Source: Paraprevotella sp.
Lineage (GTDB): Bacteria; Bacteroidota; Bacteroidia; Bacteroidales; Bacteroidaceae
DNA length: 64,000 bases
Direction: 5' to 3'
Assembly (NCBI GenBank): GCA_017937925.1
Contig: JAGBCQ010000020.1
Location: 1-64,000 of the forward strand
Shown: positions 6,542 through 15,259 of the stretch, one piece after another
Layout: each line of letters begins with the position of its first letter
Numbering within the stretch: the first letter of the stretch is position 1
Position numbers and translations under genes: made by a program
The notes under the pieces: model-generated
The model's database searches: none
What the model was told of the DNA's origin: nothing
What the model saw: only the letters and a program-made list of their open reading frames with translations

Positions 6542-8974
6542 TTAGACGTTCGCCACACTCATAATATCTGCAAACACACCCGCTGCTGTCACGGCAGCTC
6601 CCGCTCCATATCCTTGTATCAACATGGGATATTCCTTATAGCGCTCGGTTGTCAACAATATGATATTATTTGACCCTTCCAGATTATAGAATGGATGTTG
6701 CATCTCTACTTCACAAAGCGCAACACTTGCCTTTCCGTTCTCATACTTAGAGACAAAACGCCAACGCTTATTTTCGCTTTCCAACACCTTTCTACGTTCC
6801 TCAAAACCGGCATCTAAACTCGGAAGAGCGGCCCAAAATTCGTCCAATGTTCCCTCAAAGAATTTATCAGGAACAAACAAATGCTTTTCTACTTCTGTCT
6901 GTTCAATCTGATAGCCGGATTCGCGCGCCAATATCACTAACTTACGGATAACATCCTTACCACTTAAGTCCACTCTTGGATCCGGTTCACTATAACCTTC
7001 TTCCTTCGCCATTTGAACTGTTTTACTAAAAGGAATATCCGCAGAAATCTTGTTGAAGATATAATTCAATGTACCGCTCAACACAGCCTCTATCTTTAAT
7101 ATTTTATCACCGCTGTTGAGCAAGTCATTTATCGTTCGGATGATAGGAAGTCCTGCACCGACATTCGTCTCAAACAAGAATTTTACGCCTCTCCTACGGG
7201 CTGTTGACTTAAGTTTTTCGTATGTTGCATAATCGGCAGACGCTGCCTCTTTATTGGCTGCAACGACTGAAATATTGTGTTCCAAAAACTCTTGGTATAG
7301 TCCGGCAACTTCAACACTAGCTGTACAATCAACGAACACAGAATTAAAAATATTCATTCCTATAACTTCGTTGCGCAAACGTTGAATATTACTCGGTTCG
7401 CTCGCAGCTAGCAACTCACGATAGTTTGAAAGTTCAATACCTTCTCTATCAAAGATTGCATGATGACCACTTGCTATACCTACGACTTTCAACTTAAGGC
7501 CTCTTTCCTCCATCAGTTTCTCACGCTGACTTGACAACTGCGCTATCAAGCTACTTCCCACCGTCCCTACTCCACACAGAAAAAGGTTCAGTTCCTGAAA
7601 CTCGGACAGAAAAAAACTATCGTGGATAACATTAAGTGTTTTACGCAAATACTTACCATCTACAACAAAAGAGATGTTTGTTTCTGATGCTCCTTGAGCA
7701 CAGGCTATCACATTGATACCACTGCGACCTAGTGTTCCGAATAATTTTCCTGCAATACCGGGGGTGTGCTTCATGTTTTCGCCTACAATCGCCACAGTTG
7801 CCAATCCGCTTTCAGCTTTCATATGGTACATTGCTCCGGTCTCTATCTCCTTAGCAAACTCTGCATTCAATACGTTGCAAGCAGCGTCTGCATCCTCATC
7901 ACGCACACCGATTGATGTACTATTTTCGGACGATGCCTGTGAAACCAAGAACACGCTTATACCATTACCTGCCAATGCTGAGAATATGCGTCGGTTTACA
8001 CCAATCACACCCACCATTGACAAACCGGAAACCGTAATCAATGAGGTACCGTTAATACTTGAGATACCTTTAATGGGTTTCTTTTGGTCGCCCTCAACAT
8101 CTTTCTTGATGATAGTTCCCTTTCCTTTTGGATTAAAGGTATTTTTGATGCAAATAGGAATATCCTTAACACAAACGGGGTATATGGTAGGAGGGTAAAC
8201 AACTTTAGCACCGAAGTTACACAACTCCATTGCTTCCACATAACTGAGTTCATTGATGGTATAAGCCGTTGAAATAACCCTTGGGTCTGCCGTCATAAAT
8301 CCGTCCACATCTGTCCAGATTTCCAATACCGAAGCGTCTAATGCCGCTGCAATAATGGCAGCAGTATAATCCGAACCGCCTCGTCCTAAATTTGTTACTT
8401 CGCCTGACTCAGCATCAGTAGATATGAATCCCGGCACCAATGACACCTTCGGCAACTCAACGAATGCTTTTTTAACCAACTCATTGGTAAGTTCTGATGC
8501 CAATCGACTACGTCCCGATTTGACCTCTGTCTTTATAAAAGTTCGTGAATCAAACCATTTGGCGCCATCTATTAACACTGCAACTATATTTGACGAAATA
8601 CGTTCGCCGTAGCTTACTATAGCAGCAGATGTTTTGGGAGATAAATCACGAATTAAATAAACACCTTGATATATACTTTTCAACTCTTCCAAAAGAGCGG
8701 TTACTGTATCGACCAAAGAATCCTTATCCTTGCCTTCAGGGATAATGGCGTCTATCATTTGATAATGGCGCGTAGCCATCTCCTCAAATTCTGTTAAGTA
8801 CGTTGTATCACCGGCTAATGCCAACTGTGACGTTTTAATCAATCGGTCAGTGATGCCTCCTAATGCGGAAACGACTACAATAACAGGCTCTTGTTCAGCC
8901 TCAACAATCTTCTTTACGTTTAAAATACTCTCTGCGGAACCTACGGATGTTCCTCCAAATTTTAATACCTTCAT
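6542..8974 (-). CDS. thrA: Bifunctional aspartokinase / homoserine dehydrogenase
   Basis: 810 residues from the ATG at 8974 (MKVLKFGGTSVG); a TTG-initiated extension to 8995 is not supported. N-terminal aspartate kinase (about 1-290, KFGGTSVG and GRGGSDYTAA motifs), two ACT regulatory domains (about 310-450, STSIGV and INVIACAQGASETNISF), then NAD(P)-dependent homoserine dehydrogenase (about 460-810, GVGTVGSSL nucleotide loop and the FETNVGAGLPIIRTINDLL and LSGTLNYIF catalytic stretches). It catalyses the first and third steps from aspartate to threonine and methionine. The next gene starts 31 bases downstream. The ACT domains imply feedback control by threonine. Confidence 0.97.
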   Translation of the reverse strand: MKVLKFGGTSVGSAESILNVKKIVEAEQEPVIVVVSALGGITDRLIKTSQLALAGDTTYLTEFEEMATRHYQMIDAIIPEGKDKDSLVDTVTALLEELKSIYQGVYLIRDLSPKTSAAIVSYGERISSNIVAVLIDGAKWFDSRTFIKTEVKSGRSRLASELTNELVKKAFVELPKVSLVPGFISTDAESGEVTNLGRGGSDYTAAIIAAALDASVLEIWTDVDGFMTADPRVISTAYTINELSYVEAMELCNFGAKVVYPPTIYPVCVKDIPICIKNTFNPKGKGTIIKKDVEGDQKKPIKGISSINGTSLITVSGLSMVGVIGVNRRIFSALAGNGISVFLVSQASSENSTSIGVRDEDADAACNVLNAEFAKEIETGAMYHMKAESGLATVAIVGENMKHTPGIAGKLFGTLGRSGINVIACAQGASETNISFVVDGKYLRKTLNVIHDSFFLSEFQELNLFLCGVGTVGSSLIAQLSSQREKLMEERGLKLKVVGIASGHHAIFDREGIELSNYRELLAASEPSNIQRLRNEVIGMNIFNSVFVDCTASVEVAGLYQEFLEHNISVVAANKEAASADYATYEKLKSTARRRGVKFLFETNVGAGLPIIRTINDLLNSGDKILKIEAVLSGTLNYIFNKISADIPFSKTVQMAKEEGYSEPDPRVDLSGKDVIRKLVILARESGYQIEQTEVEKHLFVPDKFFEGTLDEFWAALPSLDAGFEERRKVLESENKRWRFVSKYENGKASVALCEVEMQHPFYNLEGSNNIILLTTERYKEYPMLIQGYGAGAAVTAAGVFADIMSVANV

Positions 8975-9012
8975 GTCTGTGTTTCTTAAAATCAAGCCTC
9001 GCGCAAACGGGA

Positions 9013-9045
9013 TTACAACACCCGCACCAACAACGACACGGCCAT
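9013..9045 (-). other. Ten-codon open frame in the thrA leader
   Basis: On the minus strand ATG GCC GTG ... TTG TAA encodes MAVSLLVRVL and ends 38 bases before the thrA start. It lies within the predicted leader, downstream of the TACTTTTG at 9078-9085. It is rich in valine and leucine but lacks threonine codons, and I see no terminator hairpin after it, so a classical attenuator is not supported. It may be chance. Confidence 0.2.
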
Positions 9046-9077
9046 AATTCTTTATTTACTATTAGTTATAAACTTCG

Positions 9078-9085
9078 CAAAAGTA
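9078..9085 (-). promoter_or_regulatory. Candidate -7 element for the thr operon
   Basis: TACTTTTG on the minus strand, 103 bases before the thrA ATG. No TTTG at 19-21 bases upstream was found, so only the -7 half is supported. Confidence 0.45.
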
Positions 9086-9128
9086 GCAATTATTTATATA
9101 ATTACCTTTATAAAATAAATATAATTTG

Positions 9129-9136
9129 TATTTTTG
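9129..9136 (+). promoter_or_regulatory. Candidate -7 element for the barrel gene at 9170
   Basis: TATTTTTG fits TAnnTTTG and lies 33 bases before the ATG. A TTTA at 9107-9110 (18 bases away) is the best -33 candidate. Confidence 0.5.
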
Positions 9137-9169
9137 CCTCACAAATCAATCACCTAAAATACAATCATC

Positions 9170-9871
9170 ATGACCAAAAGATTATTTCTTTCTTTGATAA
9201 TATCATTCTTCATTTTATCACAGACAAACGCTGAACCTTTGAAGAGCGAAAATCAAACCACTACAACAAGCAGATGGAAGAATTACAAACGGACGTCATA
9301 CATGGGTTTGAGATTTGGTCTTAACGTTCCTACAATTAGATATAAAGGGACAGGCGGTCTTGCTCAGACCAATCCCCAACCACGCTTTCACGTAAACTTT
9401 GTTTATGGAACCAAATTGGGTAAAGGATTACCTTTCTACCTTGAAACCGGTGTAGGCTACACCGAGAAAGGCGCTGAGATAGAGGCAACCGAAGAATATG
9501 AATTGAGAAAAATCAATTTGAAGTACATACAAATCCCGGTCGTATTAAAGTACAAATGGGAAACTAACGTTGACGATTTAGTGGTTCAGCCTTTCTTTGG
9601 CGGTTACTTCGCTTGTGGTGTTGGCGGTCAAACAAAGTTATACGACGTCCGTGTCAAACGCTCTTCTTTCGGCAATGACCGTTATGGTCGCTTCGATGCC
9701 GGCATACGATTGGGCTGTGGCTTATCATTCCAAAACTTCTATTTTGAGACCGGCTATGAGATAGGTTTATACAACATTGCAGGAGACCAATATACCGATT
9801 ACCACTACGATGATTTCGACGGACATATCCGCAATGGTAATTTCTTCATGTCTGTTGGAGTAGATTTCTAA
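9170..9871 (+). CDS. Outer-membrane beta-barrel protein, PorT-like fold
   Basis: 233 residues; signal peptide of about 21 residues (ending TNA), a charged linker, then alternating strands such as GLRFGLNVPT, FYLETGVGYTEKGAEI and FYFETGYEIGLYNIAG, ending in GVDF with a terminal phenylalanine. The arrangement fits the small 8-strand outer-membrane barrel family common in Bacteroidales. It is not close to the pair at 979-3082. The stop codon overlaps that of the convergent FAD gene by four bases and no terminator separates them. Function unknown. Confidence 0.8.
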   Translation: MTKRLFLSLIISFFILSQTNAEPLKSENQTTTTSRWKNYKRTSYMGLRFGLNVPTIRYKGTGGLAQTNPQPRFHVNFVYGTKLGKGLPFYLETGVGYTEKGAEIEATEEYELRKINLKYIQIPVVLKYKWETNVDDLVVQPFFGGYFACGVGGQTKLYDVRVKRSSFGNDRYGRFDAGIRLGCGLSFQNFYFETGYEIGLYNIAGDQYTDYHYDDFDGHIRNGNFFMSVGVDF

Positions 9872-11469
9872 TCCTTCTCATAATAAGCAACTGCAGCTTC
9901 AGCACAGCGCTCGCCGTCAATGGCTGCTGACACGATTCCTCCGGCATACCCTGCGCCTTCACCGCATGGAAACAATCCTTTTATACGAATGTGTTGCAGT
10001 GTCTCATTGTCGCGGACTATTCTAACCGGTGCGGACGTTCTGCTTTCCACTCCTATCATTACGGCGTCGTTCGTTAAAAAGCCATGCGATGCTTTCCCAA
10101 ACCTTCGGAAACCTTCTGCCAAACGGGTTGTGACAAACTTAGGCAACCAAAAATGTAGTGGTGAAGCTATCAATCCCGGCGCATACGAGGACGGTGGCAA
10201 ATCATAACTTAAACGACCATTGACAAAATCTGCCATGCGTTGCGCTGGTGCCGTCTGACGACAACCGCCTTGTTGCCAATTTTGTTGTTCCAACGCTTCC
10301 TGAAAATACATCATTGCCAAAGGATGACTATTATCTATCGGTTCTGAAATTACCGACATGAAGTCTTTTATCGATGTTTCGGACAAATCCTCCGGGCGCA
10401 TCTCTACCACCATTCCGGAATTACTCCATTTTGACCCTCTGTTACTGGGCGACATACCATTGACAACAGTTTGTCGAGGACCGCTTGCCGCAGGAACAAC
10501 AAATCCACCCGGGCACATACAAAAACTATATACGCCACGTCCTTCTACTTGCTGTACAAAACTATATTCTGCCGCCGGTAAGAACTTGCCACGTCCATTT
10601 TTATTGTGGTATTGAATACAGTCTATCAAATGCGACGGATGTTCCAGACGCACACCGACTGCCAAACCTTTACTTTCTATCTCAACACCATTTTGATGCA
10701 ACCACCGATACACATCGCGGGCTGAATGGCCGGTAGCCAAGATTACAGCTCCATAAAACGCTCTTCCTGTGTTGGTTTCTATGCCTACAACTTTTTCGCC
10801 TTCGACAATCAAAGCGTCCATCCTCGTTTCAAAATGAACTTCGCCACCGCATTGCAATATGGTATTTCTCATATTTTCAATGACCCTTGGCAGTTTGTCT
10901 GTCCCGATATGCGGATGGGCATCTTGTAATATCGACACGCTGGCTCCATGTTGGCAAAACACATTCAATATCTTTTCTACGCTACCTCGTTTTTTGCTAC
11001 GGGTAAACAATTTCCCATCCGAATAGGCACCGGCTCCTCCCTCACCGAAACTATAATTGCTCTCGGGGTTGACCTTATGCTCCCGCGAAATCTTCGCCAA
11101 ATCCACCTTTCTGTCACGGACATTTTTCCCTCGCTCCACCACGATGGGTTTATATCCGAACTCTATCAGACGCAATGCTGCAAACAAGCCTCCCGGTCCG
11201 GCACCGACCACCACCACCGGTTTGCCCTTTTCCACATTCGGATATTCCGTGTGCACAAACTCGTCATCATTAGGGAGTTCATTTATATATAAACGTATTT
11301 TCAAATTGACGTATATAGCACGTTGTCGGGCATCTATACTACGTTTTAATATTCTTATTGCAGTAATGGTACGTTCGTCCAATCCTTTTTCTCGCGCCAT
11401 ATACCGACGCAGAGTTTGCTCAGTGGCAGCAAACTCCGGAAGTACTCTGATTTGATATTCTTCTATCAT
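9868..11469 (-). CDS. FAD-dependent oxidoreductase (uncharacterised COG2509-type)
   Basis: 533 residues. About 85 N-terminal residues precede a dinucleotide-binding VVVVGAGPGGLFAALRL motif, followed by a GEGGAGAYSDGKLFTR loop, a second flavin-contact VILATGHSARDVY, and a C-terminal GLFPCGEGAGYAGGIVSAAIDG that closes the FAD site. This is a widespread family annotated as NAD(P)/FAD-dependent oxidoreductase with no agreed substrate. It ends against the convergent barrel gene with overlapping stop codons; radA lies 22 bases upstream on the same strand, so the two may be co-transcribed. Confidence 0.9.
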   Translation of the reverse strand: MIEEYQIRVLPEFAATEQTLRRYMAREKGLDERTITAIRILKRSIDARQRAIYVNLKIRLYINELPNDDEFVHTEYPNVEKGKPVVVVGAGPGGLFAALRLIEFGYKPIVVERGKNVRDRKVDLAKISREHKVNPESNYSFGEGGAGAYSDGKLFTRSKKRGSVEKILNVFCQHGASVSILQDAHPHIGTDKLPRVIENMRNTILQCGGEVHFETRMDALIVEGEKVVGIETNTGRAFYGAVILATGHSARDVYRWLHQNGVEIESKGLAVGVRLEHPSHLIDCIQYHNKNGRGKFLPAAEYSFVQQVEGRGVYSFCMCPGGFVVPAASGPRQTVVNGMSPSNRGSKWSNSGMVVEMRPEDLSETSIKDFMSVISEPIDNSHPLAMMYFQEALEQQNWQQGGCRQTAPAQRMADFVNGRLSYDLPPSSYAPGLIASPLHFWLPKFVTTRLAEGFRRFGKASHGFLTNDAVMIGVESRTSAPVRIVRDNETLQHIRIKGLFPCGEGAGYAGGIVSAAIDGERCAEAAVAYYEKD

Positions 11470-11491
11470 TCTATCAATCTTTTAATCGCCA

Positions 11492-12916
11492 TTACCCAAA
11501 CAGCACACGCAAGGCTTCTTCCACCTTACGCACGGGTACTAATTCTATTTTCAACTTCGATGTATCCAAACCTTGAAGATTGTATTTCGGCACTATCATT
11601 CGGCGAAATCCTAATTTTGAAGCCTCAGCCACTCGTTGCTCAATACGATTGACCGGACGAATCTCTCCACTCAAACCCACTTCGCCCGCCATACAAACTC
11701 CTGCTTCTATACCTGTATCCACATTGCTACTCAACACGGCTGCTATCACGGATAGATCGATGGCCGGGTCAGTAACTTTAAGGCCTCCGGCAATGTTTAA
11801 AAAGACGTCCTTTTGTGCCAACTTAAAACCTACTCGCTTTTCTAACACAGCCAACAGCATATTCAAACGTCGCAAGTCAAATCCTGTAGCAGAACGTTGC
11901 GGTGTTCCATAAGCAGCAGTACTCACTAAGGCTTGTGTTTCTATCATAAAAGGGCGAACACCTTCTATGGTAGATGTTATTGCAACTCCACTCAGCCCTT
12001 CATGATTCTCCGTGAGTAACAGTTCCGACGGGTTCGACACCTGTCGCAATCCATCCTGACGCATCTCATAAATACCGAGTTCGGCGGTACTTCCGAATCG
12101 GTTCTTTATGCTCCGCAAGATACGATACATATAATGTTGGTCGCCTTCAAACTGCAGTACCGCATCGACAATATGTTCAAGAACCTTCGGTCCGGCCAGC
12201 GTTCCCTCCTTGTTGATATGGCCTATCAGAATAACCGGAATGTTTGTCTCCTTTGCAAACTTCAATAAGAGAGCCGCACATTCGCGCACTTGCGAAATAC
12301 TTCCCGGCGAACTATCTACGCTTTCGGTCATGATGGTCTGAATGGAATCAATGACTACCAACTGCGGTTGCTCGTTCTTGATGTGAAGGAATATATGTTC
12401 GAGCGACGTTTCGCACACCACACGGCATTGCGACTCGTCCAGCACATCGGTTGCAGACTTTCCCATATCCGCCACCCGACGGGCCAATCTGTCGGCACGC
12501 AACTTTAACTGTCGCGCGCTCTCCTCGCCACTGACATAAAGTACACGTTTATCTGTCAGAGAAAGAACGGTTTGCAATATCAATGTTGATTTTCCGATAC
12601 CCGGCTCTCCGCCTAGTAGCACCAACGAACCCGGGACTAAACCGCCCCCAAGCACTCTGTTGAGTTCGCCGTCGTGCATATCAAGTCGCGGTTCCTCGTC
12701 CGACACTATCTTACCTACCGGAATGGGACGCGCGCCCTGCGTGCCGTCCGCATCTGCCGTCCCTAAGATAGAGGATGTAAAAGATACCTGCTTCTCCTTA
12801 CGCACCGTAAACTCCTTGAACGAGTTCCATTCACCGCACGACGGACACTTACCAACCCATTTGGCAGACTCTTGACCGCAATTGGAACACACGTACACCG
12901 TTTTTTCTTTCGCCAT
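11492..12916 (-). CDS. radA: DNA repair protein RadA
   Basis: 474 residues from the ATG at 12916 (MAKEKTVYVCSNCG); the frame stays open for 18 codons upstream but that stretch is lysine-rich and outside the family. An N-terminal zinc finger (CSNCG...CPSCG), RecA-like ATPase with Walker A GGEPGIGKST, the diagnostic KNRFGST motif, and a C-terminal Lon-like domain (about residues 330-474) are in order. RadA drives branch migration of recombination intermediates. The full-length protein matches the family size of about 455-475 residues. Confidence 0.96.
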   Translation of the reverse strand: MAKEKTVYVCSNCGQESAKWVGKCPSCGEWNSFKEFTVRKEKQVSFTSSILGTADADGTQGARPIPVGKIVSDEEPRLDMHDGELNRVLGGGLVPGSLVLLGGEPGIGKSTLILQTVLSLTDKRVLYVSGEESARQLKLRADRLARRVADMGKSATDVLDESQCRVVCETSLEHIFLHIKNEQPQLVVIDSIQTIMTESVDSSPGSISQVRECAALLLKFAKETNIPVILIGHINKEGTLAGPKVLEHIVDAVLQFEGDQHYMYRILRSIKNRFGSTAELGIYEMRQDGLRQVSNPSELLLTENHEGLSGVAITSTIEGVRPFMIETQALVSTAAYGTPQRSATGFDLRRLNMLLAVLEKRVGFKLAQKDVFLNIAGGLKVTDPAIDLSVIAAVLSSNVDTGIEAGVCMAGEVGLSGEIRPVNRIEQRVAEASKLGFRRMIVPKYNLQGLDTSKLKIELVPVRKVEEALRVLFG

Positions 12917-13048
12917 AGCTTTTTCTTTTTTGAGAGGATAAAAATACGGAGTTTCTCTGACTTTACACATTTTTTGAGAGGAAAAACTCTTTTAAACACC
13001 CTGTAAATGGTGTTTAAACATCATACAAACAATTTTTCGGCAAAAAGT

Positions 13049-13180
13049 GTACACAAAAAGGCTATCGTGCGTACACAAAAATGTACTCACGTGTACACAA
13101 AAATGTACTCAGGCGTACACAAAAATGTACACGGGCGTACATTAAAATGTATCAAGGCATGTATTTTTAGTCATGGCGCA
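13049..13180. repeat. 22-bp-period tandem repeat, GTACA-N-TGTAC family, locus C
   Basis: GTAC-type cores begin at 13049, 13071, 13093, 13115, 13137 and a weaker one at about 13159, each exactly 22 bases apart. Most units read GTACAcaaaaaTGTAC, an inverted repeat with a 6-base AT centre, followed by about six variable bases. The block fills the space between btuD and radA. A 65-codon frame across it is an artefact of the repeat. Confidence 0.9.
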
Positions 13181-13190
13181 ATGTGCCTTT

Positions 13191-14210
13191 TTAATGTGCT
13201 GTGAGGGTTCGTAAATAAGTTATCAGTTCCGCAAACGAACCAAAGTTGATAGCGGTTTTCCCCTTCGTCCAAATGATTCGGTCGGGCGACTCGACCGAGA
13301 GCGTGGGCAATAGTTGTCCATCTGACGTATGGACACAATCATACCCATTGCGTTCCAGCGCATTCTGCGCCCAATAGTACAATGACGGTTCGGCACAATG
13401 CAAACTTACTGCCTTTTCGTTCTTGCGGATGGATTGATAACACCCTCTGAGTTGGTCGAAACTAATGGTTGGATGCTCAAACAAGCGATTCATCACATCG
13501 CATAGTACAAGGTCCTCTGTCACTCCGCAATACATTTTTCTGTCGGTGGTCATGGTCCACAATCTATCACCAAGCGTCATAGCTTGCTCAACATCGTGAG
13601 TAGAAAGAAGAACAGCCTTCGACTCCTCCGTAGCGACTTTCCTCAACAAGGTCATTATCTCTATCCTGCTTTCCACATCAAGAAAGGCCGTAGGCTCGTC
13701 CAATATAATCAGCGGACATTCTTGTACCAACGCTTTCGCTATCATTGCCTTTTGCCTTTCGCCATCGGAGAGTTCGGCAACATAGCAATTCGTTTTTTTC
13801 TTCATGCCCACCGCTTCGATTGCCTCCGCCACAAGTTCCTTATCATTACGGGTCAACCGACCGAAAAAACCGGTATGCGGTTGGCGACCTAATGCCACAA
13901 GTTCATACACCGTCAATCCGCCCGATTGTGTCCGTTCGGTAAGTACTATTCCGATGTTTTTAGAACGCTCCCGTTCGGTATATTCCTCCAAACGCTTGCC
14001 CATGAGCAGAAGTTCGCCACCCAAAACAGGTTGAGAGGCTGTGAGACTACGCAGTAACGTGGATTTTCCGGCACCGTTACATCCCAAAAGACAGGTCAAT
14101 TCGCCCGAATATAGCGTAAAGTCAAGGTTCTCATGGATTACCGTGCGCCGTGCGCCCTTTTCATAACCTGTAGTGACGCCTCTACCCTCATATATAATAT
14201 TTTGGTCCAT
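13191..14210 (-). CDS. btuD: Vitamin B12 ABC transporter ATP-binding protein
   Basis: 339 residues. The ATPase core shows Walker A GCNGAGKST, signature LSDGERQ, Walker B LIILDEP and the switch histidine STHD within the first 210 residues. The BtuD/FecE family usually stops near 250-260 residues; here about 100 further residues follow, with a mixed alpha-beta look (RNEKAVSLHCAEPSLYYWAQNALERNGYDCV) and no motif I know. The start codon overlaps the stop of the permease gene (TGATG). Its position as last gene of a riboswitch-controlled operon gives the cobalamin assignment; on sequence alone it could equally serve heme or iron chelates. Confidence 0.88.
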   Translation of the reverse strand: MDQNIIYEGRGVTTGYEKGARRTVIHENLDFTLYSGELTCLLGCNGAGKSTLLRSLTASQPVLGGELLLMGKRLEEYTERERSKNIGIVLTERTQSGGLTVYELVALGRQPHTGFFGRLTRNDKELVAEAIEAVGMKKKTNCYVAELSDGERQKAMIAKALVQECPLIILDEPTAFLDVESRIEIMTLLRKVATEESKAVLLSTHDVEQAMTLGDRLWTMTTDRKMYCGVTEDLVLCDVMNRLFEHPTISFDQLRGCYQSIRKNEKAVSLHCAEPSLYYWAQNALERNGYDCVHTSDGQLLPTLSVESPDRIIWTKGKTAINFGSFAELITYLRTLTAH

Positions 14211-15241
14211 CAGTTAAAGTATTGAATACGTCTTTGGTTCACTATCACATAAATAATTACCGGTGCACCGAGCATAGGGGTTACTGCGTTCAGCGGTATA
14301 ATTCCCGATTCGCCGGGCAGGATGCAAATCAAGTTACATAATAATGCCACGCATCCTCCCACCAATATAGTGACGGGCATCAAACTATTGTGGTTGGAAG
14401 TGCCTAACATCAATCGCGCCATGTGCGGCACTGCCAATCCGATAAAGGATATAGGTCCGCAAAAGGCGGTGGTCACTGCGGTAAGAAGGCCTGTGGCAAT
14501 AAGCAAAAGATTACGGGTGCGACGTATGTTCACCCCTAAGTTCTCAGCATAATTCTGTCCTAAAAGCAAGGCATTGAGTGGCTTTATCAACATGATAGCC
14601 ATAAGCAATCCGACACTCATGACTAGGATAAACAGAGGCAATTGGTCGCGCGCCACACCACCAAAATTGCCCATGCCCCATATCATATAGGAATGAACGC
14701 CCTCTGCCGTTGAAAAGAAGTTCAACAAGGAAATAGCCGACGATGCGATGTACCCAATCATTATACCGGCTATCAATAACATCACATTACTGCGTATCAA
14801 GGTGGAAAGAAACAAAATGACAGACAGCACCAACGCTGCGCCCAAAAAGGCTCCTAATAAAATCGCAAAGAAACCGGACAGGGAGAATGTGGCTGTCGCT
14901 ATACTACCCCCACCTGCCAACATAACAAAGGCGACACCTAAACTTGCACCCGAATTGATGCCTAATATAGAAGGTCCTGCCAACGGATTGCTAAATGCAG
15001 TCTGCAACATCAATCCTGATACAGCTAAAGCAGCACCACTGAATATCGCTGTTATGGTCTGCGGGAAACGCGTCTCCCACACGATAAATTGCCAACCGGC
15101 ATTTTCATGTTCCTTCCCAATCAGGATGTCGCAAACGTCAGCAAAAGGAATGCTGACAGTCCCCACTGTCAAGTTCGCCATGACCAGCAGTATTACTAGT
15201 ACTACTAAAACACCACTACAAATATAACCTTTACTCATCAT
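14210..15241 (-). CDS. btuC: Vitamin B12 ABC transporter permease (FecCD family)
   Basis: 343 residues, the standard length of BtuC/FecCD permeases, with about ten hydrophobic segments and the family's PLAGPSILGINSGASLG and FIGLAVPHMARLMLG stretches, the latter being the coupling region that docks on the ATPase. It forms the inner-membrane channel with BtuD. The frame opens with two adjacent methionines; the first is given. It lies 18 bases after btuF and overlaps btuD by one base. Confidence 0.92.
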   Translation of the reverse strand: MMSKGYICSGVLVVLVILLVMANLTVGTVSIPFADVCDILIGKEHENAGWQFIVWETRFPQTITAIFSGAALAVSGLMLQTAFSNPLAGPSILGINSGASLGVAFVMLAGGGSIATATFSLSGFFAILLGAFLGAALVLSVILFLSTLIRSNVMLLIAGIMIGYIASSAISLLNFFSTAEGVHSYMIWGMGNFGGVARDQLPLFILVMSVGLLMAIMLIKPLNALLLGQNYAENLGVNIRRTRNLLLIATGLLTAVTTAFCGPISFIGLAVPHMARLMLGTSNHNSLMPVTILVGGCVALLCNLICILPGESGIIPLNAVTPMLGAPVIIYVIVNQRRIQYFN

Positions 15242-15259
15242 TCTCCTCTTCTCCTATTG

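Noticed and set aside
9010-9047. Threonine-rich leader peptide (ITTPAPTTTRP) near thrA
   Set aside because: The threonine-rich reading lies on the plus strand, opposite to the direction of thrA transcription, so it cannot serve as its attenuator peptide.
13049-13180. CRISPR array
   Set aside because: Units are contiguous with a 22-bp period and variable bases of only about six, so there are no repeat-spacer units of 60-70 bp, and no cas genes occur in the window.
13007-13204. 65-codon open frame over the GTACA repeats
   Set aside because: The peptide only reflects the repeat units (repeated HK, YTKM and VHKN); a 22-bp period is not a multiple of three, so units are read in changing frames, which does not suggest selection for a protein.
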